This document shows positions 16,597-29,465 of a stretch of DNA of 64,000 bases, one piece after another (within the stretch, counting starts at the first letter, position 1; every line of letters begins with the position of its first letter). The position numbers and the translations under genes are program-made. Origin of the DNA: JB111 sp052093225 (GTDB lineage: Bacteria > Actinomycetota > Actinomycetes > Actinomycetales > Actinomycetaceae); NCBI GenBank assembly GCA_052093225.1, contig JBQDDG010000005.1:32468-96467 (forward strand). Direction: 5' to 3'. Below the pieces are notes generated by a model. It made no database searches. It saw only the letters and a program-made list of their open reading frames with translations, and was not told the origin of the DNA.

Positions 16597-17262
16597 ATGT
16601 GCCCAGACCCGGCTGCACCCGGAGCCGACCACGGCTCCGGAGAATCTCCAGGACCCGCAGGACCCGCAGGACCCGCAGGACCCGATGGACTCGACGGGCC
16701 CGCCGACGCAGGACCCGCGCCCGGCCGCGAGGTCCTCGGTGCGAGCGACATCGACCGCTCCCTGACCCGGATCGCGTACGAGATCGTCGAGCGCAACCAG
16801 GGCACGGACGAGATCGTCCTGCTCGGCATCCCCACCCGGGGTGTCCCGCTCGCCGCCCGGCTCGCCGAGCGGATCGCGCGCGCGGCGCAGCTCGCGGACC
16901 CGGCCCCGCACGGATCGCTCGACACGACGATGTACCGCGACGACCTGCGGGACCACCCGGTCCGCGGTCTCGAGCGCACCGACATCCCCGTCGACCTCAC
17001 CGGTCGCACGGTCGTCCTCGTCGACGACGTGCTCTACTCCGGCCGCACCATTCGCGCCGCGCTCGACGCACTCGGGGACCTGGGGCGGCCGCGCCGTGTC
17101 CAGCTCGCGGTCCTCGTCGACCGCGGTCACCGCGAGCTCCCGATCCGCGCCGACTTCGTGGGCAAGAACCTGCCGACGTCCCGCGAGGAGAGCGTGCGCG
17201 TGAGCCTCGCCGAGACCGACCCCTCGGGCGAGGACTCGGTCCGGATCGAGGCGGCCGGCTGA
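16597..17262 (+). CDS. pyrR: PyrR bifunctional pyrimidine regulator / uracil phosphoribosyltransferase
   Basis: 221 residues. Residues about 44-215 are PyrR: SDIDRSLTRIAYEIVERNQG, LLGIPTRGVPLA, DTTMYRDDL and the PRPP loop VLVDDVLYSGRT (140-151). It senses UMP/PRPP and binds the RNA hairpin just upstream of its own ribosome-binding site. The N-terminal 43 residues are a Gly/Pro/Ala-rich collagen-like extension with repeated GPA triplets, absent from typical PyrR proteins. It heads pyrR-pyrB-pyrC-carA-carB-pyrF, joined to pyrB by TGATG. Confidence 0.94.
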   Translation: MCPDPAAPGADHGSGESPGPAGPAGPAGPDGLDGPADAGPAPGREVLGASDIDRSLTRIAYEIVERNQGTDEIVLLGIPTRGVPLAARLAERIARAAQLADPAPHGSLDTTMYRDDLRDHPVRGLERTDIPVDLTGRTVVLVDDVLYSGRTIRAALDALGDLGRPRRVQLAVLVDRGHRELPIRADFVGKNLPTSREESVRVSLAETDPSGEDSVRIEAAG

Positions 17263-18269
17263 TGCGTCACCTGCTCTCGACCGCCGACCTCTCGCGCGCC
17301 GAGGCGGTGTCCGTCCTCGACACCGCCGAGCAGATGGCCGCCACCCAGGAACGGGAGATGAAGAAGCTCCCCACCCTGCGCGGCCGCACCGTCGTCAACC
17401 TCTTCTTCGAGGACTCCACCCGCACGCGCATCTCGTTCGAGGCCGCCGCGAAGCGCCTGAGCGCCGACGTCATCAACTTCTCGGCCAAGGGATCGTCGGT
17501 GTCCAAGGGGGAGTCGCTCAAGGACACCGCGCTCACGCTCAAGGCGATGGGCGCGGACGGCGTCGTCGTGCGGCACCCCTCCTCGGGAGCCCCGCACCGG
17601 CTCGCGCACGCCGGCTGGACGGACGTGCCCGTCCTCAACGCGGGCGACGGCACGCACCAGCACCCCACGCAGGCACTGCTGGACGCCTTCACCCTGCGCC
17701 GGCACCTCCACTCCCACGCCCTGGACGGGGAGCAGGGGCAGCCGGCGACGACGGACACCCCCGCCCCGCCCGGGTCGGACCTCGCGGGCGCGCGGGTCGT
17801 CGTCGTCGGGGACGTCCTGCACTCCCGGGTGGCCCGCTCGAACGTCGAGCTGCTCACCACCCTCGGCGCCGACGTCACGCTCGTCGCCCCGCCCACCCTG
17901 CTGCCCGTGGGCGTGGGGACGTGGCCGGCCCGGGTCGAGCACCACCTCGACACCGCGCTCCTCGAGCGGCCCGACGCCGTGATGATGCTCCGCGTCCAGC
18001 GCGAGCGGATGTCCGCGGCCGGGGGAGGGTTCTTCCCCTCCGAGCTCGAGTACCACCGGCTCTACGGGCTCGACGAGGCGCGGCTCGCCGCCCTCCCGCC
18101 GCACGCCGTCGTCATGCACCCCGGCCCGATGAACCGCGGGCTGGAGATCTCGGCGGCCGCGGCCGACTCCGAGCGCAGCGTCATCCTCCAGCAGGTCCGC
18201 AACGGCGTCGCCGTGCGCATGGCCGTGCTCTACCTCCTGCTCGCCGGCTCCGAAAGGACCACCCCATGA
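17262..18269 (+). CDS. pyrB: Aspartate carbamoyltransferase catalytic subunit
   Basis: 335 residues; makes N-carbamoyl-aspartate from carbamoyl phosphate and aspartate. The carbamoyl-phosphate motif STRTR is at 52-56 (FFEDSTRTRISFE), followed by the K-loop SAKGSSVSKGESLKDT, NAGDGTHQHPTQALLD and MHPGPMNRG. A Pro/Thr-rich insertion of about 25 residues interrupts the chain near residue 150-172. No regulatory pyrI subunit is adjacent, as is usual in this phylum. It overlaps pyrC by ATGA. Confidence 0.96.
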   Translation: MRHLLSTADLSRAEAVSVLDTAEQMAATQEREMKKLPTLRGRTVVNLFFEDSTRTRISFEAAAKRLSADVINFSAKGSSVSKGESLKDTALTLKAMGADGVVVRHPSSGAPHRLAHAGWTDVPVLNAGDGTHQHPTQALLDAFTLRRHLHSHALDGEQGQPATTDTPAPPGSDLAGARVVVVGDVLHSRVARSNVELLTTLGADVTLVAPPTLLPVGVGTWPARVEHHLDTALLERPDAVMMLRVQRERMSAAGGGFFPSELEYHRLYGLDEARLAALPPHAVVMHPGPMNRGLEISAAAADSERSVILQQVRNGVAVRMAVLYLLLAGSERTTP

Positions 18270-19597
18270 CCAGCTACCTCCTCACCGGCGCGCGCCCGCT
18301 GGGTGGCGAGCCCACGGACCTCCTCCTCACGGACGGGACCATCACCGCCGTCGGCCCGGAGGCCTCCGACCGGGCACCCGGCGACGCCGTCCGGATCGAC
18401 GCCGAGGGGCTCGTCGCGCTGCCCGGCCTCGTCGACCTGCACACCCACCTGCGCGAGCCCGGCCGCGAAGACACCGAGACCGTCCTCACCGGCTCCCGGG
18501 CGGCTGCCGCGGGCGGCTTCACCGCCGTCCACGCCATGGCCAACACGATGCCGGTCGCGGACACCGCCGGCGTCGTCGAGCAGGTCTGGCGCCTCGGCCG
18601 CGAGGCCGGCTACGTCGACGTCCGCCCGGTCGGGGCCGTCTCCGTGGGGCTCGCCGGCGAGCAGCTCGCCGAGCTCGGCGCGATGTCCCGCTCGGCCGCG
18701 GGCGTCACCGTCTTCTCCGACGACGGCCGCTGCGTGGCCGACCCGGTCCTCATGCGCCGCGCGCTCGAGTACGTCCGCTCCGTCGACGGCGTCGTGGCCC
18801 AGCACGCGCAGGACCCGCGCCTCACGGAGGGCGCCCAGATGCACGAGGGCGTCGTCTCCGCGGAGCTCGGCCTCACCGGCTGGCCCGCCGTCGCCGAGGA
18901 GTCGGTCATCGCCCGGGACGTCCTGCTCGCCGAGCACGTCGGCTCGCGCCTGCACGTCTGCCACCTCTCGACGGCCGGCTCCGTCGACATCGTGCGCTGG
19001 GCCAAGGCCCGCGGCATCGACGTCACCGCCGAGGTCACCCCGCACCACCTCCTGCTGACCGACGAGCTCGCCCGCGACTACGACCCGCTGTTCAAGGTCA
19101 ACCCGCCCCTGCGCACGGACGCCGACGTCGAGGCGGTCCGCGCCGGGCTCGCCGACGGGACGATCGACATCGTGGCCACCGACCACGCGCCGCACGCCGC
19201 GGAGGACAAGGACACCGAGTGGGCGGCGGGAGCGATGGGCATGACGGGCCTGGAGACCGCGCTCGCCGTCGTCCAGACGACGATGGTCGAGACCGGCCTG
19301 CTCACCTGGGCCGGCGTCGCCCGCGTGATGTCCGAGGTGCCCGCGCGCATCGGCCGCGTGAGCTCCCAGGGACGCGGCCTTCAGGCGGGCGCCCCCGCGC
19401 ACCTCACCCTCGTCGACCCGGCGGCGCGCCGCGTCGTCGAGCCGTCCGGTCACGTCTCGCGGTCACGGAACTCCCCGTTCGCCGGCCGCGAGCTCGCCGG
19501 CGCCGTCATCCACACGTTCTACGCCGGTCGCGCGACCGTGCTGGACGGGGCAGTGGTCGAGGACCTCGCCCCGCTGCCCGAGAAGAAGGAGAACTGA
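18266..19597 (+). CDS. pyrC: Dihydroorotase
   Basis: 443-residue class I dihydroorotase closing carbamoyl-aspartate to dihydroorotate. Metal ligands H59 and H61 lie in DLHTHLREPG, with AQHAQD, CHLSTAGS and the catalytic Asp306 in TDHAPHA. GAAAGGA precedes the start, and there is a 4-bp overlap with pyrB. Length matches active bacterial class I enzymes rather than the inactive PyrC-like PyrX partner of some PyrB complexes. Confidence 0.95.
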   Translation: MTSYLLTGARPLGGEPTDLLLTDGTITAVGPEASDRAPGDAVRIDAEGLVALPGLVDLHTHLREPGREDTETVLTGSRAAAAGGFTAVHAMANTMPVADTAGVVEQVWRLGREAGYVDVRPVGAVSVGLAGEQLAELGAMSRSAAGVTVFSDDGRCVADPVLMRRALEYVRSVDGVVAQHAQDPRLTEGAQMHEGVVSAELGLTGWPAVAEESVIARDVLLAEHVGSRLHVCHLSTAGSVDIVRWAKARGIDVTAEVTPHHLLLTDELARDYDPLFKVNPPLRTDADVEAVRAGLADGTIDIVATDHAPHAAEDKDTEWAAGAMGMTGLETALAVVQTTMVETGLLTWAGVARVMSEVPARIGRVSSQGRGLQAGAPAHLTLVDPAARRVVEPSGHVSRSRNSPFAGRELAGAVIHTFYAGRATVLDGAVVEDLAPLPEKKEN

Positions 19598-20793
19598 GTG
19601 AGCGTCGAGCGCACACCCGCCCTGCTCGTCCTCGAGGACGGCACGACCTTCCGCGGCCTCGGGTACGCCGCCGAGGGGCGAACGCTCGGTGAGATCGTCT
19701 TCTCCACCGGGATGACCGGTTACCAGGAGACGCTCACCGACCCGAGCTACCACCGTCAGATCGTCGTGATGACCGCCCCGCATATCGGCAACACCGGGGT
19801 CAACGAGGAGGACGACGAGTCGGGCAAGGTCTGGGTCGCCGGCTACGTCCTGCGCGACGCCGCACGCCGCGCCTCGAGCTGGCGCGCCACCGGCGAGCTC
19901 GAGGACCGGCTCGCCGCAGAGGGCGTCGTCGGTATCTGCGAGGTCGACACCCGCGCCCTCACGCGCCGCCTCCGGGACCACGGGGTCATGCGCGCCGGCA
20001 TCTTCTCCGGCTCCGCCCTGCCCGCGGGCGCCGCCGACCTGCACCCGCAGGCCGCCCAGGTCCTCGTCGACGTCGTCCGTGACTCCCCGGCGATGTCCGG
20101 GGCCGACCTCGCGGGCGAGGTGACCACCGGCGAGGCCTACACGATCGAGCCCGACGGCGAACCGGTCGCCACCGTCGTCGCCGTCGACCTCGGCATCAAG
20201 ACCCGCACGCCCGTCCAGCTCGCCGAGCGGGGCGCCCGCGTCCACGTGGTCCCGCGCAGCACCACGCTGAGCGAGGTGCTCGCCCTCTCGCCCGACGGCG
20301 TGTTCTTCTCCAACGGCCCCGGGGACCCGGCCGCCGCCGAGCACGAGGTCGAGCTCCTGCGCGGGGTCCTCGACGCCGGCGTGCCCTACTTCGGGATCTG
20401 CTTCGGCAACCAGCTGCTCGGCCGCGCGCTCGGCTACGGCACCTTCAAGCTCGCCTACGGCCACCGGGGCGTCAACCAGCCGGTGCTCGACCGGGCCACC
20501 GGCCGCGTCGAGATCACGTCCCACAACCACGGGTTCGCCGTCGACGCGCCTCTCGAGGGAGAGTCCGTCGCCCCCTACGACGACGGCCGCTACGGCCGCG
20601 TCGAGGTCAGCCACGTCGGGCTCAACGACCAGGTCGTCGAGGGCCTGCGCGCCCTCGACGTGCCCGCCTTCTCCGTCCAGTACCACCCGGAGGCCGCCGC
20701 CGGCCCGCACGACGGCGAGCACCTCTTCGACCGCTTCCTCACGCTCATGCGCGAGCACCGCGGGACCACCACGACCACCACGAAGGAGAACTG

Positions 20794-20794
<1 letters not shown>
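19598..20794 (+). CDS. carA: Carbamoyl-phosphate synthase small (glutaminase) subunit
   Basis: 398 residues; hydrolyses glutamine and passes ammonia to CarB. The N-terminal CPSase domain has STGMTGYQETLTDPSY. The C-terminal class I glutamine amidotransferase has catalytic C268 (YFGICFGNQ), H363 and E365 (QYHPEAAAGP). The loop after the Cys reads GNQ where most bacteria have GHQ, which does not remove the triad. GTG starts directly after the pyrC stop with AAGAAGGAG upstream; the stop overlaps carB by TGATG. Confidence 0.96.
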
Positions 20795-24122
<3,328 letters not shown>

Positions 24123-24126
<4 letters not shown>

Positions 24127-25259
24127 CGGACCTCGGCGGATCGGGGGGCCGGGCCGGCGCACCGGTCGGGGACGGAGCCCGCGCACCGGGCGGCGTCGTC
24201 AACGATGTGCCCGGTGGCGGCGTCAACGGCGCACCGGTCGGGGACGGAGCCGGCGTACCGGGCGGCGGCCCACGCCGGCCGTTCGGCGCGCGACTGGCCG
24301 GTGCGATGGACGAGCTCGGCCCGCTGTGCGTCGGCATCGACCCCCACGCCGGCCTGCTCGAGCGGTGGGGGCTGCCCGACTCCGCGGACGGCGCGCGTCA
24401 GATGGGGCTGCGCGTCGTCGAGGAGGTCGCGGGAGAGGTGGCCGCGGTCAAGCCGCAGTCGGCGTTCTTCGAGCGGCACGGACCGGCCGGGGCCGCGGCC
24501 CTCCAGGACGTGCTCGCGGCCGCGACCTCCGCGGGTCTGCTGACGATCCTCGACGTCAAGCGTGGGGACATCGGTTCGACGATGGCCGCCTACGCCGCCA
24601 CCCACCTGCTCGACTCCTCACCGCTGCCGGCGGACGCCATCACGGTCTCGCCGTACCTCGGGCCCGACTCGCTCACCGAGACCGTCGAGATGGCCGCGAG
24701 CACGGGCCGGGGCGTCTTCGCCCTCGCCCTCACCTCGAACCCCGAGGGGCACGTCGTCCAGCACGCCGGCGGCCCCGGCGCGTCGGTCGCCGGTGCGGTG
24801 GTGCGCTGGGCGGGGGAGCAGAACCGCCGGCACGCCGGGACAGCCGAAGCGCACCGGGAGGAGGCGGCCTACGACGGACCGGCCCACGACGGACCGGCCC
24901 ACGACCGAGCCGGGCACCACGGGGCCCCTCAGTACGAGGCGACCCAGCCAGGAGCCTCCCGCGACGGCGGAGGCCCGGTCCCCGGGCCAGTAGGCCTCGT
25001 CGTCGGGGCGACGATCGGCTCCGCTCCCGCCGACCTCGGCCTCGACCTGCTTGCGGCGGGCGGCCTCCTGCTCGCCCCCGGGATCGGGGCGCAGGGCGCC
25101 GGCCCCGCCGAGCTGCGTGAGGTCTTCGGCCCCGCCCGCCACCGCGTGCTCGCCGCCGTCTCGCGCTCCGTGCTGGGCGCCGGGGGCGACCGGGGCGCCG
25201 TGCGGGAGGCGGCTCTCGCGGCACGGGACCTCGTCACCTCGGCGCTCCGGGGCTCCTGA
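24123..25259 (+). CDS. pyrF: Orotidine 5'-phosphate decarboxylase (type 2) with two low-complexity insertions
   Basis: 378 residues; last step of UMP synthesis. Type 2 OMP decarboxylase motifs are CVGIDPHAGLLERWGL, VKPQSAFFERHG, ILDVKRGDIGSTMAAYA with catalytic K146, AITVSPYLG, LTSNPEG and LLLAPGIGAQGAG. About 50 N-terminal residues are Gly-rich with a duplicated GAPVGDGA. About 50 residues near 235-290 are a His/Asp/Gly-rich insertion with tandem DGPAH. Typical homologues are about 280 residues. pyrD and pyrE are not in this cluster. Confidence 0.93.
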
Positions 25260-25408
25260 ACCGGGTCGTTCACCGAGGCGTCGTCGGTCGGTCTCCCGCA
25301 GTTCGCCCCGACGCGTACCCGTGTTCATCTGGCGTATCGCACGTCACACGGGCTACTGTCAGCCCCTACCCCCGGTACGACTCACGCATATCTGACGAGG
25401 TGGTCGAT

Positions 25409-25720
25409 GTGGCAGTCCCCCCGCTGACGGCTGACCAACGAGCCGCGGCACTCGCGAAGGCGGCGGAGGCCCGGCGCGTGCGCGCCGAGGCCAAGGCGAA
25501 GCTCAAGTCAGGAGCGCTGCAGCTCTCGGAGCTGCTCGACAGCGCCGCCGACGACGACGCCCTCAACAAGCTCAAGGTCGTCGCACTGCTCGAGGCGATG
25601 CCCGGGGTCGGTACGTCGACCGCGCGGGCCATCATGGCCGAGTTCAAGATCGCCGAGTCGCGACGCGTGCGAGGGCTGGGGCCGCACCAGCGCTCGCGGC
25701 TGGTCGATCGCTTCGGCTGA
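25409..25720 (+). CDS. mihF: Integration host factor, actinobacterial type (mIHF)
   Basis: 103-residue nucleoid protein unrelated to E. coli IHF. It binds DNA through an N-terminal helix and a helix-two-turn-helix (LEAMPGVGTSTARAIMAEFKIAESRRVRGLGPHQRSRLVDRF). I start at the GTG at 25409, giving MAVPPLTADQRAAALAKAAEAR, which matches the conserved N-terminus; GACGAGG lies 8 nt upstream. An in-frame GTG at 25400 is less likely. It precedes gmk-rpoZ-coaBC-metK, a gene order conserved in actinobacteria. A -10-like TACTGT is at 25354-25359. Confidence 0.95.
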   Translation: MAVPPLTADQRAAALAKAAEARRVRAEAKAKLKSGALQLSELLDSAADDDALNKLKVVALLEAMPGVGTSTARAIMAEFKIAESRRVRGLGPHQRSRLVDRFG

Positions 25721-25755
25721 CACGACCGGTCGGAGTGACCTGCCACAATGAGGCG

Positions 25756-26370
25756 GTGCCGAACGAGACCGCCGACCGATCCACCGAAGCCGCGTCCGTC
25801 GACACCGCACGCCTGACCGTGCTGTCGGGACCCACCGCCGTCGGCAAGGGCACCGTCGTCACCGAGCTGCGCCGGATGTACCCGGACCTGTGGTACTCCG
25901 TCTCCGCGACCACCCGCCCGATCCGACCCGGCGAGGTCGACGGCGTCCACTACCACTTCCTCACCGCCGAGGAGTTCGACGCCGCCGTCGAGGGCGGGGA
26001 GATGCTCGAGTGGGCGGTGGTCCACGGCGTCCACCGCTACGGAACCCCGCGCCGCGCCGTCGTCGACCAGCTGGCGACCGGCCGGCCGGTCCTCCTCGAG
26101 CTCGACCTCCAGGGCCACCGTCAGGTGCGGGAGGCACTGCCCGGCGCGCGGCACGTCTTCCTCGCCCCGCCCGACCGGGCCGAGCTCGTCCGGCGGCTCG
26201 TCGGACGCGGGACCGAGTCGGCGGAGGAACGCGAGCGGCGCCTGCGGACAGCCGACGTCGAGCTCGCGTCGGTCGCCGAGTTCGACGAGGTGATCGTCAA
26301 CTCCGACGTGACCGAGGCCGCACGGGCTCTTGCTCACCTCATGGGGCTCGTCAGGCAGGTCGCGCGCTAG
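25756..26370 (+). CDS. gmk: Guanylate kinase
   Basis: 204 residues; phosphorylates GMP to GDP. The P-loop is SGPTAVGKGT (24-33). The GMP-binding region YSVSATTRPIRPGEVDGVHYHFLTAEEFD, EWAVVHGVHRYGTP and LLELDLQGHRQV are diagnostic. The start is uncertain: the GTG at 25756 lacks a good ribosome-binding site but lies 6 nt after a weak -10-like CACAAT; a GTG at 25735 would add seven residues. Confidence 0.93.
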   Translation: MPNETADRSTEAASVDTARLTVLSGPTAVGKGTVVTELRRMYPDLWYSVSATTRPIRPGEVDGVHYHFLTAEEFDAAVEGGEMLEWAVVHGVHRYGTPRRAVVDQLATGRPVLLELDLQGHRQVREALPGARHVFLAPPDRAELVRRLVGRGTESAEERERRLRTADVELASVAEFDEVIVNSDVTEAARALAHLMGLVRQVAR

Positions 26371-26373
26371 GAT
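26368..26373 (+). promoter_or_regulatory. Candidate -10 box for rpoZ
   Basis: TAGGAT overlaps the gmk stop codon and would give a leader of about 50 nt before rpoZ, which has an AGGAGGA ribosome-binding site (26420-26426). No clear -35 is visible. Confidence 0.35.
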
Positions 26374-26431
26374 GGGAGGCCGTGCGCCCGCCGTCAGGCC
26401 GGAGCGCCGCCCGCCACGCTAGGAGGACCCC

Positions 26432-26695
26432 ATGGCCGGAACAGTCGCCGAGCCCATCGGCATCACCGACCCGCCGATCGACGAGCTCCTGACCACCGTC
26501 GACTCGAAGTACGCCCTCGTCATCTACGCCGCCAAGCGCGCGCGCCAGATCAACACCTACAACCAGCAGCTGCAGGACGGACTCCTCGAGTTCGTCGGCC
26601 CGCTGGTCCCCTCCGCCCCGGAGGAGAAGTCGCTGTCCATCGCGCTGCGCGAGATCAACGCCGGACAGCTCACGCTCACCCGCACCGAGGACTGA
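26432..26695 (+). CDS. rpoZ: DNA-directed RNA polymerase omega subunit
   Basis: 87 residues. The omega signature is KYALVIYAAKRARQINTYNQQL, followed by LLEFVGPLV and EKSLSIALREINAGQL. It assists assembly of the beta' subunit. A strong ribosome-binding site precedes the ATG. It is followed 7 nt later by coaBC, the usual actinobacterial order. Confidence 0.96.
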   Translation: MAGTVAEPIGITDPPIDELLTTVDSKYALVIYAAKRARQINTYNQQLQDGLLEFVGPLVPSAPEEKSLSIALREINAGQLTLTRTED

Positions 26696-26702
26696 CGACG
26701 GC

Positions 26703-28042
26703 GTGGCGCCGGGGGAGGAGCGGCAGGGCGGGAGCGAGCGTCGCCGCCTGAGCATCGTCCTCGGCGTCACCGGCGGCATCGCCGCCTACAAGGCACCACT
26801 CGTCCTGCGGCTGCTCACCGAGGCCGGGCACGACGTCCGCGTGGTCCCGACCGACGCGGCCCTGGAGATGGTCGGTGCCACGACGTTCGAGGCCCTGAGC
26901 GGCCACCCCGCACGGTCGGGGGTCTTCGACGGCGCGACCGCGGTCGACCACGTGTCGCTCGGCCGGCGCGCGGACCTCGTCCTCGTCGTCCCCACCAGCG
27001 CCCACACGCTCGCGCGAGCGGCCGCGGGGCTCGCGGACGACCTCCTCACCGCGACCCTGCTCACCGCGACCTGCCCGGTCCTGCTCGCCCCCGCGATGCA
27101 CACCGAGATGTGGCAGCACCCCGCCACCGTCGCCAACGTCGCCACCCTGCGCTCGCGCGGCGTGCACGTCCTCGACCCGGACTCCGGCCGCCTCACCGGC
27201 GCCGACACCGGCCCAGGACGGCTTCCCGAGCCCGAGCGCATCGCGGCTGCGGCCCTCGCCCTCGTCGGGCTCTCCCTCGACGGGAGCCCTGCCGACGAGA
27301 GTCGGCACGACGACGGCGCCGGCTCCCGCACCGGAACCGTGGCACGACGCCGCCGCGACCTCGACGGTCGGCGCGTCGTCGTCTCCGCCGGCGGGACGCA
27401 TGAGCCCATCGACCCGGTCCGGTTCATCGGGAACCGTTCCACCGGCCGCCAGGGCATCGCCATCGCGCGCGCCGCGGCCGAGCGGGGTGCCCGAGTCACC
27501 CTTTTGGCCGCGAACGTCGACGCGGCGCTGCTGCCCGACGACCCCGCGATCGATGTGGTCGAGGTGGGCAGCGCGCTCGATCTCGAACGCTCCGTGCGGG
27601 CCGCGGCCGACGGCGCCGACGTCGTCGTCATGGCGGCCGCCGTCGCGGACTTCCGCCCCGCCCAGGTCGGTGGGACCAAGGGCAAGAAGGACGGCAGCGG
27701 CACACGGACCATCGAGCTCGTGGAGAACCCCGACATCCTCGCGGGCCTCGCCGCCGACCGGCCCGGCGGCGTCCGGCTGGTCGTCGGTTTCGCCGCCGAG
27801 ACGGGGGACGAGACGGCCGGTGTCCTCGAGCACGGCCGCGCCAAGGCGAGGCGCAAGGGCGCCGACCTGCTCGCGGTCAACGCCGTCGGCGTCGGCATCG
27901 GCTTCGGCGACGTGGACACCGCGCTGAGCATCCTCGACGGCGGCGGCGAGGTCGTCGCCACCGGCGAGGGCACGAAGGCCCAGATGGCGGACACCCTGCT
28001 CGACGTGATCGTCGACCGGCTGGTCGCGACTACGCTTCGACG

Positions 28043-28046
<4 letters not shown>
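26703..28046 (+). CDS. coaBC: Phosphopantothenoylcysteine synthetase/decarboxylase
   Basis: 447-residue bifunctional coenzyme A enzyme. The N-terminal CoaC flavoprotein has GVTGGIAAYKAPLVLRLL, the VDHVSL His and PAMHTEMW, the actinobacterial variant of the PxMNxxMW motif. The C-terminal CoaB has VVVSAGGTHEPIDPVRFIGNRSTGRQG, AAAVADFRP and the K-rich loop GTKGKKDG. GTG start. The stop overlaps metK by 4 bp, and the metK promoter seems to lie inside this 3' end. Confidence 0.95.
28031..28036 (+). promoter_or_regulatory. -10 box of a likely leaderless metK promoter
   Basis: TACGCT is followed by 6 nt and then the metK GTG (28043). Placing transcription start at or next to the start codon fits leaderless mRNA. 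It lies within coaBC codons. No clear -35 was found. Confidence 0.45.
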
Positions 28047-29257
<1,211 letters not shown>

Positions 29258-29465
29258 GGGGCAGGACGGCCGAGGGGTACGACGGCCGACGTCGGCCGCC
29301 ACGACGCCACGGGCGCGAAGGCACACACGCGAGCTCCGGGTGGCTGAGGGCCCGGCCGTCAGCCCTCGGACGCCCTCGGCCCCACAGGTGACGCCGTGCG
29401 GGGTCCGTCCACGGCGACGGTCGACCTGCCCGAGCGGTGTCCGCGCCTCGTGATGTGATGAGCCG
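29258..29465. other. Intergenic region metK-priA with a 16-bp palindrome
   Basis: 208 bp. CGGCCGACGTCGGCCG (29283-29298) is a perfect palindrome able to form a 6-bp stem with an ACGT loop, perhaps a weak terminator or binding site. No gene or clear promoter is seen in the rest. Confidence 0.5.

Noticed and set aside
25744..25756. Leaderless promoter for gmk (CACAAT-N6-GTG)
   Set aside because: The -10 matches only two of three key TANNNT positions, so it is mentioned but not listed as a promoter.
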